A DNA stretch of 64,000 nt from JBMNGG01 sp050949705 (lineage in GTDB: Bacteria; Bacillota; Thermosediminibacteria; Thermosediminibacterales; Tepidanaerobacteraceae): NCBI GenBank assembly GCA_050949705.1, contig JBMNGG010000008.1, positions 124,001-188,000 on the forward strand, in the 5' to 3' direction. Positions 43,570 through 52,546 of the stretch are shown here, one piece after another (the first letter of the stretch is position 1; each line of letters begins with the position of its first letter). The notes below the pieces were generated by a model. That model was given only the letters and a program-made list of their open reading frames with translations, did no database searches and was not told where the DNA came from. A program made the translations under genes and the position numbers.

Positions 43570-44829
43570 ATGGAATTACTAAATAATATGAAATCGGAAA
43601 AGTCGCTTAGACAAAAAATATTAAGCTTGGCCTTTCCAGCTATATTAGAAAATGTGCTACATACTGCTGTGTGGATGGTAGATACTGCCATGGTAGGTAG
43701 GTTAAGTGCCGCAGCCCTTAGCGCAGTAGGGTTTGGTACACAAGTAGCATTTGCGTTGGTACATATATTTGGGGCTATTGGTATTGGTACTTCTGCTCTT
43801 GTAGCCCGTTATGTGGGGGCAGGGCAACCGAAGGATGCAGACCGGGTTGTTGCCCAATCCTTCTTAGTTTCTACTATCATTAGTGTTTTGATTGCAATAG
43901 CTAATATATATATAGGTATACCATTATTGTCAGCTGTAATAGAAGATCCTGCGGTTGTATCCCTTGGGGTTATATATGTGAGGATTATTACCATAGGAGT
44001 TGTTGCTATGATACCAGCCATGGTTATGAATGCTGCTTTACGAGGAGCTGGTAATACGCGACTACCGATGGTATCAGCTTTTATTGCCAATACTTTTAAT
44101 ATTATAGCTGATTATGTATTAATTTTTGGGCATTTTGGATTTCCCCAAATGGGTGTTAGAGGTGCTGCAATAGCTACTGCATTGGCTCAAATTATAGGAG
44201 CAACGATAACCTTGCTATACCTTTTGATGGGAAAAGACATTATTAAACTAGATTTAAAACAAGCTTTTAGAGTAGATATTGATATATTGAAGCAGCTATC
44301 GAGATTGAGCCTTCCTTCTTGTTTGGAGGAATTTGTTCATAGCGGTAGTAGGATTGTCTCATCCATATGGATAGCGAGTCTAGGTACTGTGTCTTTAGCT
44401 GCACATCAAGTTGCACATAGTGCAGAATCTATGTCTTTTATGCCAGGATACGGTTTTCAAGTTGCCGCCTCAACTCTTGTAGGGCAAAATCTAGGAGCAG
44501 ATCGTCCTGATGAAGCTGAAAAAAGTGGTTGGAAAACTATGCAGCTTGCAGTACTTTTTATGGGTGCTGTTGGTTTGTTTTTCTTATTATTTTCATACCC
44601 ATTGATGGGGTTATTTACCAATGTAAAAGAAGTCCGAGAAGTTGCTGCAATATGTATTAGGATAGCAGCTTTTGAGCAACCGACTGTAGCAATTTGTATG
44701 TCTCTGGCTGGAGCTCTTCGTGGTGCAGGAGATACTCGCGGTACTTTTAAAGTTGGCATTATTAGTAATTACCTTATTCGTATACCCTCGTTGTATTTAG
44801 TAATATTTGTATTGAAAAAAACCAATTAA
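43570..44829 (+). CDS. MATE family efflux transporter, C-terminus frameshifted
   Basis: The open frame encodes 419 residues with about 12 membrane segments and two MATE halves (AFPAILENVLHTAVWMVDTAMVGRL; PSCLEEFVHSGSRIVSSIW). It stops early at 44829. Removing one A from the A7 run at 44815-44821 lets the frame continue as KPINYVWMAIVFQFLVQ to a stop at 44926, a normal MATE end of about 450 residues. So the gene is either frameshifted, expressed by slippage, or affected by a base-calling error. It exports cationic drugs or toxic metabolites using Na+ or H+; substrate unknown. Confidence 0.85.
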   Translation: MELLNNMKSEKSLRQKILSLAFPAILENVLHTAVWMVDTAMVGRLSAAALSAVGFGTQVAFALVHIFGAIGIGTSALVARYVGAGQPKDADRVVAQSFLVSTIISVLIAIANIYIGIPLLSAVIEDPAVVSLGVIYVRIITIGVVAMIPAMVMNAALRGAGNTRLPMVSAFIANTFNIIADYVLIFGHFGFPQMGVRGAAIATALAQIIGATITLLYLLMGKDIIKLDLKQAFRVDIDILKQLSRLSLPSCLEEFVHSGSRIVSSIWIASLGTVSLAAHQVAHSAESMSFMPGYGFQVAASTLVGQNLGADRPDEAEKSGWKTMQLAVLFMGAVGLFFLLFSYPLMGLFTNVKEVREVAAICIRIAAFEQPTVAICMSLAGALRGAGDTRGTFKVGIISNYLIRIPSLYLVIFVLKKTN

Positions 44830-44922
44830 TTATGTATGGATGGCAATAGTATTTCAATTTCTTGTACAAGCTACATTAACGATGTTACGATTTAAACAGG
44901 GTATTTGGAAAAAGATTAAAGT

Positions 44923-44952
44923 TTGACAACCCTAGTATACTTTTGATATATA
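44923..44952 (+). promoter_or_regulatory. Possible promoter of the 3D-domain protein gene
   Basis: TTGACA (44923-44928), 18-base spacer and TATATA (44947-44952) in an AT-rich stretch directly after the frameshifted MATE end. Confidence 0.5.
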
Positions 44953-45050
44953 TAGTATATAATGTACTGAGCAAGAATAAAATGGAAAAAGGTTTTTACA
45001 AAGAAATGTAGAAATCTTAAATAGTCCTTTAATTAAGAAGGGGGAATTTT

Positions 45051-46007
45051 GTGATTTCGCTTAAAGCCCGCTGGGCTATAGCCTCCGGTATTATGCTAAT
45101 TTTTTTAGCCGGAGCTGCTACTTATGGCATTATGGAAAAAGAGGTGATTATTAGAGATAACGACAAAATGGTTAAGTTATCAACATTTTCTAATACTGTT
45201 GAAGAGTTATTAGAAAAAGAAAATATAGTTTTACAACCAGAAGATGTCGTTATGCCTAGTAAGAATACCAAGCTTTGTGAAGGTATGCAAATTACCATAC
45301 GAAGAGCTTTTCCGGTAAAGATTGCTGTTGATGGTGAAGAAAAATATCTGCGAACACAGCCTGATGTAGTAATAAATCTCTTGAAAAAAGCCGGAGTAAG
45401 TATTGGAGAAAGAGATAAGGTCAAACCAGATTTATATGATTACATAGCTAACAATAGTAATATTAAAGTAACGAGAGTTGAAGAAAGAATAAGTACAGAA
45501 ATAAAAACAATACCTTACGAAACAGTATCGAGGAAGGATTTTAGTCTTCCCTTTGGACAAAAGAAAGTTACTCAACAAGGTGTTGAAGGCCAGGAAAAAG
45601 TAACGATAATAGAGATACTTGAAGATGGCAAAGTCGTCTCGTCAACAACAGAATCTGAAATAATAAAGCCACCCAAACCTAAGATAGTCCTTACAGGAAC
45701 TGTTCAATTGGCATCTCGTGGCGGCGTGGATTTTTCTTATACCGAACGACGCCAGATGCTAGCTACAGCTTATACCCATACAGGTAACCGAACAGCTACT
45801 GGTACAACACCTAAAGTTGGTGTAGTAGCAGTAGATCCTAATGTAATACCCCTTGGCACCCAGGTCTATGTTGATGGATATGGGTTTGCCAGAGCTGAAG
45901 ATACTGGAGGGGCAATAAAGGGTGATAAAATAGATTTATTTATGGAAACAAAAGAAGAAACAAAACGTTTCGGTAGACGATGGGTAACAGTTTATATATT
46001 AAAATAA
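45051..46007 (+). CDS. G5 and 3D domain-containing wall protein (YabE/Rpf-like)
   Basis: 318 residues. An N-terminal signal/membrane segment (about 8-27) is followed by two DUF348 repeats (about 35-80 and 90-135), a G5 domain (about 145-220, TEIKTIPYETVSRKD) and a C-terminal 3D domain with the three conserved aspartates (VAVDPNVIPLGTQVYV, AEDTGGAIKGDKIDLF). It resembles Bacillus YabE and resuscitation-promoting-factor-like stationary-phase muralytic proteins acting on peptidoglycan outside the cell. GTG start after AAGGGGG. It usually lies near ksgA or rnmV; neither is here. Confidence 0.9.
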   Translation: MISLKARWAIASGIMLIFLAGAATYGIMEKEVIIRDNDKMVKLSTFSNTVEELLEKENIVLQPEDVVMPSKNTKLCEGMQITIRRAFPVKIAVDGEEKYLRTQPDVVINLLKKAGVSIGERDKVKPDLYDYIANNSNIKVTRVEERISTEIKTIPYETVSRKDFSLPFGQKKVTQQGVEGQEKVTIIEILEDGKVVSSTTESEIIKPPKPKIVLTGTVQLASRGGVDFSYTERRQMLATAYTHTGNRTATGTTPKVGVVAVDPNVIPLGTQVYVDGYGFARAEDTGGAIKGDKIDLFMETKEETKRFGRRWVTVYILK

Positions 46008-46040
46008 AATAAGAACATAATAAAGGATAATGAGCTAATG

Positions 46041-46086
46041 AGCTGCTGTGCTTGAACATTTTAGTGTAAGCGTAGCAGCTTTTTAT
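46041..46086 (+). terminator. Terminator between the 3D protein gene and rtcB
   Basis: AGCTGCTGTGCTT pairs with AAGCGTAGCAGCT (internal mismatches), followed by five T residues. It argues against any rtcB start upstream of 46090. Confidence 0.85.
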
Positions 46087-46197
46087 TATTTTAATCTAAG
46101 CCTTGACTATAAATACTTTCTCCACGCTTTGCCCTTGAAGACCGGTGAAAAATCATATACAATGACGGTGAATAAATACCTATTGAGGGAGATGAGA

Positions 46198-47622
46198 ATG
46201 AAAGAAAGGCTTAGACAAATATCAAAAAACTGTTATGGGTTAACTAACATAGACAACAAAATTGATATTCACGTATATTTAGCCCGACAACTTTTCGAGG
46301 CTTTTACCGAGGATGACGCAATAAATCAGCTTTATAATGCATCCCTATTACCTGGGATAGTAAGACCAGTAATAGGGATGCCTGATATACACATAGGATA
46401 TGGTTTACCAATCGGTGGTGTTATGGCTACTGATTTTGAGAAGGGTGTAGTTTCTGCTGGAGCAGTGGGAATGGATATAAACTGCGGTGTTAGGCTCATT
46501 ACTACAAATATTCATATAGGAGAGCTTAACAAAAATAAGCTTACTAAGATTTTACATGCTATAGCCAAAAGGGTTCCATTGGGAATCGGGAAATCCAGTG
46601 AAATCAAGAGTCTGCGTAAACCATATCTAGAAGGTATTGCCCATGAAGGTGTACAGTATTATATTAAAGAGGGCTTTGGGAGACAGGAAGATTTAAGCAA
46701 AATTGAAGATAATGGTTGTATAAAAGGCGGAGATTTATCAGCAATCCCGAAATCTGCATTAAAGAGAGTTGACCAATTAGGTACTATAGGTGGTGGCAAT
46801 CACTTTATAGAAATTGGTCGAATTGGCAAAGTGTTTGATGATGAAGTTGCCACAGAATTTGGTCTAAATAAAAACTACGTATATATTATGATTCATACCG
46901 GCAGTCGAGGTTTTGGGCATCAAATAGCAACCGACTATTCCAATAGGATGTGGAGGAATTCTGATAAAAACCGTTCTCGGGCTCCTGAGAAGGGTTTAGC
47001 CTGTGCTCCAATTCATTCCCAAGATGGGCAAGATTATCTGAAAGCGATGGCTTGTGCAGCCAACTATGCTTTTACCAATCGACAAGTAATAACACATTTT
47101 GTTCGAGAAGCTTTTGTGGAAATATTAAAGAAATCTGATTCGGATTTAGGTTTAAACCTTTTATATGATGTAGCCCATAATATTGCAAAAAAAGAAAAGC
47201 ATAATAATACTTGGCTACTAGTCCACAGAAAAGGTGCTACAAGAGCACTACCGGCAGGTCATGAGGATAACCCTGCCTGCTATAAAAAAACCGGTCATCC
47301 AGCTATTATACCAGGCAGTATGGGAACAGGCTCCTATGTCGTCTTAGGAACTTCAGAAATAGCAAGAACCTTTAATTCGGTAAATCACGGTGCTGGCCGA
47401 GTTATGTCAAGGAAGCGAGCCAGGTCTGAGTTCTCAAAAGAAGATCTTATGGATCAACTAGGTCATGTAGTTACCGTTGCCCATAATATGAAATCTTTAC
47501 TCGACGAAGCTCCTTTAGCTTATAAAGATATTGATGAAGTTATTTTTACTTTAGTAGAAGCAGGAATTACAAAACCAGTGATCAAACTAAAGCCTTTGGG
47601 GGTTCTAAAAGGTGAGGAATAA
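46198..47622 (+). CDS. rtcB: RtcB family RNA ligase
   Basis: 474 residues. MPDIHIGYGLPIGGVMATD and GMDINCGVRL contain the metal-binding Asp/Cys, GGGNHFIEI the conserved His, and SMGTGSYVVLGT and HGAGRVMSRKRA the guanylylation site region. It joins 2',3'-cyclic phosphate or 3'-phosphate ends to 5'-OH ends using GTP. The frame is open upstream to 46048, but that start lies inside a terminator; ATG 46198 has GAGGGA seven bases upstream. No archease or RtcR gene is nearby, so RNA repair targets cannot be inferred. Confidence 0.92.
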   Translation: MKERLRQISKNCYGLTNIDNKIDIHVYLARQLFEAFTEDDAINQLYNASLLPGIVRPVIGMPDIHIGYGLPIGGVMATDFEKGVVSAGAVGMDINCGVRLITTNIHIGELNKNKLTKILHAIAKRVPLGIGKSSEIKSLRKPYLEGIAHEGVQYYIKEGFGRQEDLSKIEDNGCIKGGDLSAIPKSALKRVDQLGTIGGGNHFIEIGRIGKVFDDEVATEFGLNKNYVYIMIHTGSRGFGHQIATDYSNRMWRNSDKNRSRAPEKGLACAPIHSQDGQDYLKAMACAANYAFTNRQVITHFVREAFVEILKKSDSDLGLNLLYDVAHNIAKKEKHNNTWLLVHRKGATRALPAGHEDNPACYKKTGHPAIIPGSMGTGSYVVLGTSEIARTFNSVNHGAGRVMSRKRARSEFSKEDLMDQLGHVVTVAHNMKSLLDEAPLAYKDIDEVIFTLVEAGITKPVIKLKPLGVLKGEE

Positions 47623-47672
47623 AGGATGTTGTTATTGTAATTTTAAATTTAATACTTACTTGAGGCCAGCTT

Positions 47673-47713
47673 AAAGAGGTGCCCTACAAAATATAAAAGG
47701 GTTGCCTCTTTTT
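47673..47713 (+). terminator. Terminator after rtcB
   Basis: AAAGAGG pairs with CCTCTTT, with additional CCT/AGG pairing inside, followed by T residues. The remaining bases to 48011 are AT-rich with no supportable gene. Confidence 0.75.
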
Positions 47714-48011
47714 ATTCTGACTAAAACTGTCATTATTCTTTCACCAATTTCCATCTTTGTAATGAAAGCAGTGGGAAAAGCGGAAGGAGTAAGTTTGTCT
47801 GTTGCAACTATAGTTAATCGTCATGGTGCATGTTCTTTTCATTAATAATCACACGCAAAATAGATAAAAAATGGGTATTATGAAGGAAAAAAAGTTGTCA
47901 TAAAGAATAATGATTAATAGGATAGGGATTTTAAATATCAAACTTAAAGAATAAAAAAAGTTCGTGAGATGGTTACTAATTTCAGTTCATTGTTCAAGGG
48001 GGTAAGGCTAG

Positions 48012-49202
48012 ATGAAAAAGCTTTCAGAGCTTATGAAGAAGGATTTTCCCGACAACTCTATTAGTATTTCTAAATGCCTACACAACCTGAACGAAATAAT
48101 TAATAGTACTATGGGAGATATCAATGAAAAAATCAATGCAGCATTTTACCGTAGAGATTTTGATAATTTGAAGAAATATTCAAATCTTGCAAATTGCATA
48201 GACATTCACCAAAAAAAATTAGTTGAAATTATTGGATTATTGGATATCAAAAATAACACTATCGAAAATAGAATTTCTACTCAAACAATAAACGAGGATT
48301 TAAAAACAAAATTTCTAAATAAATATTCCGAAAACACGCGGTACTACATGAAATACATTATATTGTCAGATGCAGTGAGGAAAATGGAAGAAACAAGTAG
48401 GAAAGACCTATGTGAGTTTACTAAGGAAGAATTATTGCAGTTAATTGTAAATTCAAAGCCTTACAGTTTACAAAGCGCTATAACACAATTATCAGTTTTT
48501 AGGAAGTATATTGATTTTGCGATCACAGAGTGGCATTTAACTTCTGACCTCAATCCCGCCAATTTTATTAAGATAGATGATGTAAAAAATGTACTGGATA
48601 AGGAAGCAATGCAGTCGAAATATTTAACAAAGGAAGAATTGATTGATATGGTTAATAGTTTGAATAATGCTATTGATGCAGCTCTTTTAATGCTACTATT
48701 TGAAGGTGTTAAAGGGGAAGCACTAAACGAAATAATCAATTTACAAAAAGATGATATTGATTATGATAATGGAACACTAAAACTTGTTGGTAGGGATGAG
48801 CTGAAAAGAATATCAAGGCAAACCCTTTATATCTTAAAATTGGCGACAAATCAAAAAGAATATACTATTATCGTAAATACAGAGAAGAGAAACTTAGGAT
48901 TTACTAAACGTCTGCCAGATAATGAATATATTATTAGAACAACTGGCTTGAGGTCCAAAGGCCCGGTTAAATACAGGACACTTCTAGCCAAGATTAGATC
49001 TATAAAAGATGAAATAGGGAATCCTTCATTAACAGCGACTTCCATATGGGAAAGCGGGATGATTCATTATGCGAAAGAAATAATGAATCAAAGAAATATA
49101 GCTGAATTATCTACGGAACATTATAAAGAAATTTCCAGATGGGCAGGCAGGTCTGAAAGTTTATGGTTTAGCACCAAGAGATTAATTACTAATTTCAAAT
49201 AG
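48012..49202 (+). CDS. Tyrosine-recombinase-like protein with shared N-terminal module
   Basis: 396 residues. Residues 1-85 are a helical module nearly collinear with the N-terminus of the next gene (about 38 of 85 identical by hand count). Residues 115-180 resemble the SAM-like core-binding domain of phage integrases (FTKEELLQLI, LQSAITQLSVFRKYIDF). Residues 205-396 resemble the catalytic domain, but the first catalytic Arg region reads LLFEGVKGEALNEI where integrases have TGLRxxE, so Lys replaces Arg. The end has RWAGRSESLWFSTKRL in place of a clear HxxR...Y site. It is likely a DNA-binding protein without full recombinase chemistry. Confidence 0.6.
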   Translation: MKKLSELMKKDFPDNSISISKCLHNLNEIINSTMGDINEKINAAFYRRDFDNLKKYSNLANCIDIHQKKLVEIIGLLDIKNNTIENRISTQTINEDLKTKFLNKYSENTRYYMKYIILSDAVRKMEETSRKDLCEFTKEELLQLIVNSKPYSLQSAITQLSVFRKYIDFAITEWHLTSDLNPANFIKIDDVKNVLDKEAMQSKYLTKEELIDMVNSLNNAIDAALLMLLFEGVKGEALNEIINLQKDDIDYDNGTLKLVGRDELKRISRQTLYILKLATNQKEYTIIVNTEKRNLGFTKRLPDNEYIIRTTGLRSKGPVKYRTLLAKIRSIKDEIGNPSLTATSIWESGMIHYAKEIMNQRNIAELSTEHYKEISRWAGRSESLWFSTKRLITNFK

Positions 49203-49273
49203 TTTTCAATAGGGGGAGTGATAAGGTAATTTTTTTATGTCATTTCTTATCTAATAAGAAACGGGGGAGTTAG

Positions 49274-49975
49274 ATGAACGCCGTATTACAGATGATTAAG
49301 AGTGAATTCCCTGACAAAGCTATAGATATTTCTGAAAGTTTGCAATTGCTACAAGAAGTGATTAAAAACACAATGGAAGATATAAGTAACAAAGTAAATA
49401 CTGCATTTCATAATAGAGATTTTGATAGTGTAAACAAGTATCAGGAATTAGCTAAAAGCATACATTTATATGAAAAGAAAATAGAAGAAATAATTGATTT
49501 TATAGATATTGAAATCGCATCTATAGAGGAAGAAATCGATGAGGATACAGAGAAAAAGCTAATTCCTAGTTATTCGGATTATTTAGTAGACCACAATATA
49601 GAGCATACTTTATATGAAAATTTAACGCACAAAAGACCTTTTGCATTCAGTATAAATGATTCTAAAATGTTAGAAGTCAAAACATGGCAAGAGATGTTTA
49701 TTAGAACGTGTGATTATCTTATTGCCGTTGATGAACATAAATTTCTTAGCTTTGAAAACAACCCAAAAATGAACGGGAAAAAGAATAAATACTTTTCAAC
49801 AAACCCGGGTTCAATGAACAATCCTAAATCCATACTTAATAAGATTTATGTTGAAACGAAACTAAGTGCCAATAGCTTAAGAAATTTGATAGTTAAACTT
49901 TTAAAAGAATACAACTTTAAAATTAGTGATTATAAAATTTATTTTAGAGCAGATTATACTGAATTGAATAAATAG
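49274..49975 (+). CDS. Unknown modular protein sharing the N-terminal module of its neighbour
   Basis: 233 residues. Residues 1-85 match the first 85 of the upstream gene (FPD...IS, NTMEDI, AFHNRDFD, KYQELAKSI, KKIEEII). Residues 105-233 are an unrelated domain: LYENLTHKRPFAFSIN, KTWQEMFIRTCDYLIAVD, GKKNKYFSTNPGSM and YVETKLSANSLRNLIVKLLKEYNF...IYFRADYTEL. I recall this domain pattern as widespread in uncharacterised Firmicute proteins, but cannot name it. It is 71 bases after its neighbour with its own GGGGGAG site, so the two may be co-transcribed. Function unknown. Confidence 0.6.
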   Translation: MNAVLQMIKSEFPDKAIDISESLQLLQEVIKNTMEDISNKVNTAFHNRDFDSVNKYQELAKSIHLYEKKIEEIIDFIDIEIASIEEEIDEDTEKKLIPSYSDYLVDHNIEHTLYENLTHKRPFAFSINDSKMLEVKTWQEMFIRTCDYLIAVDEHKFLSFENNPKMNGKKNKYFSTNPGSMNNPKSILNKIYVETKLSANSLRNLIVKLLKEYNFKISDYKIYFRADYTELNK

Positions 49976-50073
49976 CAAAGCTGTGTCATCATTTGGCTAG
50001 TGTATAAACAAATATAGGGAAAGTAAGTGTATTTAAACAAAAAAATAGGTTACTAGAGGGAGGAAAATTATTT

Positions 50074-50294
50074 ATGGCTAGTATTAACTTTGAAATAATC
50101 AAACCCTGGGAATCCTTTTAAAATCACCAAAAGGCTGGACAAAGGAATTAAATCTTATCAGTTGGAATGAAAGAAAGCCAAAGTAAGATTTGCGAGTTTG
50201 GGATCCCTAACATGGAAACATGGGTAAAGGTGTTACACTAAGTGTCGATGAATTAAAGAAACTAAGAGATATATTTAATAATATGGATTTATAA
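50074..50294 (+). pseudogene. Decayed YdbC/PC4-like ssDNA-binding protein gene
   Basis: ATG 50074 behind GGGAGG starts MASINFEIIKP. After a +1 shift near 50110 the sequence continues ILLKSPKGWTKELNLISW and then NERKPK-stop-DLRVWDP-stop-HGNMGKGVTLSVDELKKL to 50294. This is the whole length of a YdbC-type (PC4 fold) protein with one frameshift and two TAA codons at positions expected to be Tyr and Glu. The rest of the gap 49976-50382 has no other gene. Confidence 0.75.
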
Positions 50295-50382
50295 TTTTGC
50301 TTTCTGATAAATTACATTTCTTAAGTAGCAAATATTTGAATTGTATTAAGATAAGTGAAACTTTTCGGAGGTATATTTTAAC

Positions 50383-51033
50383 ATGAATAGAATAATAACG
50401 GTCAAGGGTAGAGGTAATGTTTCAGCACCCCCGGATTGGATTAAGATTATTATGAGTTTGGAAGCATCGGATATAGATTATTATAAAGCAATGGACATGG
50501 CTGCAAATCAATTAAAAGAACTCAGAAACTGTCTATATGAGCATGGATTTAAAAAACAAGATATTAAAACCACATCCTTTAATATTGATACATCTTATGA
50601 GAATGTAAAAGATTTCCATGGTAATTATAAAAGAATATTCAAGGGTTATATATGTTCTCATGAACTATATATTGGATTTGGAGCTGATAACAAGAAGTTT
50701 GGCAAGATTTTATTAACATTGTCTAACTGTAAGGCAAGACCGGAGTTTTCAATCAAATATCAAATTAGGGATCAAAAATCTCTAAAAGAAAAAATGTTGA
50801 AAGAGGCAATTTTAGATGCAAAAGAAAAGTTAAAAGTCATAGCAGAAGCAGCAGGTGTGGAAATTGGTAATATAGTTAGAATTGATTATGATTGGAGTGA
50901 AATTAGGTTTGAAAGAGAAGAATTCCATTCTCTTAGAGAATCTTCTTATAAACCTTCAATTGCGTCAATTGATATTGAGCCTGATAACATAGAAGCCTCA
51001 GATACAGTTAGTGTTGTATGGGAAATAAAATAG
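50383..51033 (+). CDS. SIMPL domain-containing protein (DUF541)
   Basis: A 216-residue protein with the SIMPL start ITVKGRGNVSAPPDWIKIIMSLEASD, the central KKQDIKTTSFNIDTSYEN segment and C-terminal LKEKMLKEAILDAKEKLKVIAEAAGV. No signal peptide is seen, so it is probably cytoplasmic, unlike proteobacterial periplasmic members. Family function is poorly defined. TTCGGAGG precedes the ATG. Confidence 0.85.
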   Translation: MNRIITVKGRGNVSAPPDWIKIIMSLEASDIDYYKAMDMAANQLKELRNCLYEHGFKKQDIKTTSFNIDTSYENVKDFHGNYKRIFKGYICSHELYIGFGADNKKFGKILLTLSNCKARPEFSIKYQIRDQKSLKEKMLKEAILDAKEKLKVIAEAAGVEIGNIVRIDYDWSEIRFEREEFHSLRESSYKPSIASIDIEPDNIEASDTVSVVWEIK

Positions 51034-51107
51034 AAGTTATCTAAGGGTTAACGTATATTCCAATTAGTGAAAATAGCTCTAAAAGCAACCTACGAAATTA
51101 ATAAAAT

Positions 51108-51156
51108 AAGCTGCTGCCACTGGAACAATTTAATCAGAGTGCAGCAGCTTTTGTTT
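51108..51156. terminator. Bidirectional terminator between SIMPL and dacF genes
   Basis: AAGCTGCTGC (51108-51117) and GCAGCAGCTT (51141-51150) pair perfectly, with T-rich and A-rich flanks, between converging genes. Confidence 0.85.
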
Positions 51157-51165
51157 AAATATATT

Positions 51166-52395
51166 TTATTTATATCTTTTCATGTAAGTAACATATCGTA
51201 TTTTTCTTTTGTGGCGCTTATATCTTTTTATTCCTACAATTATTCTAAAAGGAATATATATAGCTAGGATTATTGTAATTGGCCAAAACCACCAATATGT
51301 ATGAATTTTCCTTTCTATATCATTAGTTGCTATGAGTTCAATGCTACCCAGTTTTATATCATCTTGATATATTTCCAAATGACCAAGTATATCTCCTTTT
51401 GCTATGGGAGCTTTTATTTCAGGACTTAAGACAGGTTTATGAGTTATAGGTGAGCTGGATTTTAACACAACTGCAGAAAAATTATCATTTACCGCTAATT
51501 TCACTGGATCACCATATTTAACTTCTTGTTCTGTAACTATAGTGTTTTTATTTATGACATCTATTTTTTCAAAATTATCAAACCCATAATCAAGCAATGC
51601 TGCAGTATCTGATGAAATGCTTGAATCAGATTTTAACATTACAGTCAGCAATTGCCAGCCATTTCTTGTGGCAGATGCTGCTAATGTACAGCCAGCAGAG
51701 CTGGTATATCCGGTTTTTATTCCATCAGCGCCTTCATAATTCCATAAAAGTTTATTTAGATTGATTAATTGTCTATCCCATTCTTGCCCCTGCCAAGGAA
51801 TTTCTTTAGTCTTTGTAGAAACGATTTTTCTAAATTCAGGTAGATTGATAAGAGCATAACGGGATATAAGGGCTATATCATAAGCAGTAGTTAAGTGCCC
51901 CTCATCTGTCAAACCATTTGGATTTACAAAAGTTGTGTTTTTAGCACCAATTTCTCTAGCTTTATCATTCATCATTTTCACAAAATCTTGAACACTTCCG
52001 CCAATATGTTCTGCTATGGCTATTGCGGCGTCATTTCCGGAATTAAGCATCATGCCATATAACATTTGCTCCAAAGTGAGTTTCTCTCCTTCTTCAAGAT
52101 AAATCCGCGTTCCCTCCGCAAGTGGTGGTTCTTTGCTTGTAACAACAATGTCTGAAAGCTTACCCTTTTCCAGTGCCAAAATTGCTGTCATTACTTTTGT
52201 GATGCTGGCAGGCTCCATTCGGGTATAGGCATTTTTTTCATATAAAACCGTACCGGTAGATACGTCCATAAGTATACCCGCTTCAGCAGTTATAGTGGGA
52301 GGTGATGGAATATTCTCTGTTTCATTAGCTAGAGCAATTGGTAATAAACAAGTGAACATAAATAACATAATTATTATACAAGCGATTTGTTTCAT
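51166..52395 (-). CDS. dacF: D-alanyl-D-alanine carboxypeptidase (DacF/PBP5-like)
   Basis: About 409 residues. A signal peptide occupies the first 25 residues (ending LPIALA). The S11 peptidase domain has SITK (EPASITKVMTAI), SGN (MLNSGNDAA) and KTG (GIKTGYTSSAG), then a C-terminal beta domain. A membrane helix (WWFWPITIILAIYIPF) and a very basic tail (KRYKRHKRKIRY) follow, replacing the usual amphipathic anchor. It trims pentapeptide stems outside the cell. ATG 52395 follows GAGGTG; the ATG at 52407 overlaps it. Confidence 0.92.
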   Translation of the reverse strand: MKQIACIIIMLFMFTCLLPIALANETENIPSPPTITAEAGILMDVSTGTVLYEKNAYTRMEPASITKVMTAILALEKGKLSDIVVTSKEPPLAEGTRIYLEEGEKLTLEQMLYGMMLNSGNDAAIAIAEHIGGSVQDFVKMMNDKAREIGAKNTTFVNPNGLTDEGHLTTAYDIALISRYALINLPEFRKIVSTKTKEIPWQGQEWDRQLINLNKLLWNYEGADGIKTGYTSSAGCTLAASATRNGWQLLTVMLKSDSSISSDTAALLDYGFDNFEKIDVINKNTIVTEQEVKYGDPVKLAVNDNFSAVVLKSSSPITHKPVLSPEIKAPIAKGDILGHLEIYQDDIKLGSIELIATNDIERKIHTYWWFWPITIILAIYIPFRIIVGIKRYKRHKRKIRYVTYMKRYK

Positions 52396-52546
52396 GTTAC
52401 ACCTCATATACTACAGGAAATTTTAGATCAATAATATAAAGTATATCAAATTAGAGCTTTTATGCCAACAGCTTCTGTATTGAAAAAAGTGGTGAATAAA
52501 AACCAGGATAATCCTTAAAATAAAAAGAAAAGGGGGTAGGTTTACC

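Noticed and set aside
46048..46197. An upstream extension of rtcB by 50 codons
   Set aside because: The extension begins inside a clear intrinsic terminator and has no family similarity; ATG 46198 has a good ribosome binding site and gives the normal RtcB start.
47760..47850. A short frame with AEGVSLSVATIVNR that recalls a DNA-binding helix
   Set aside because: It is under 25 codons, with no start signal or continuation, so I could not support a gene or a specific remnant.
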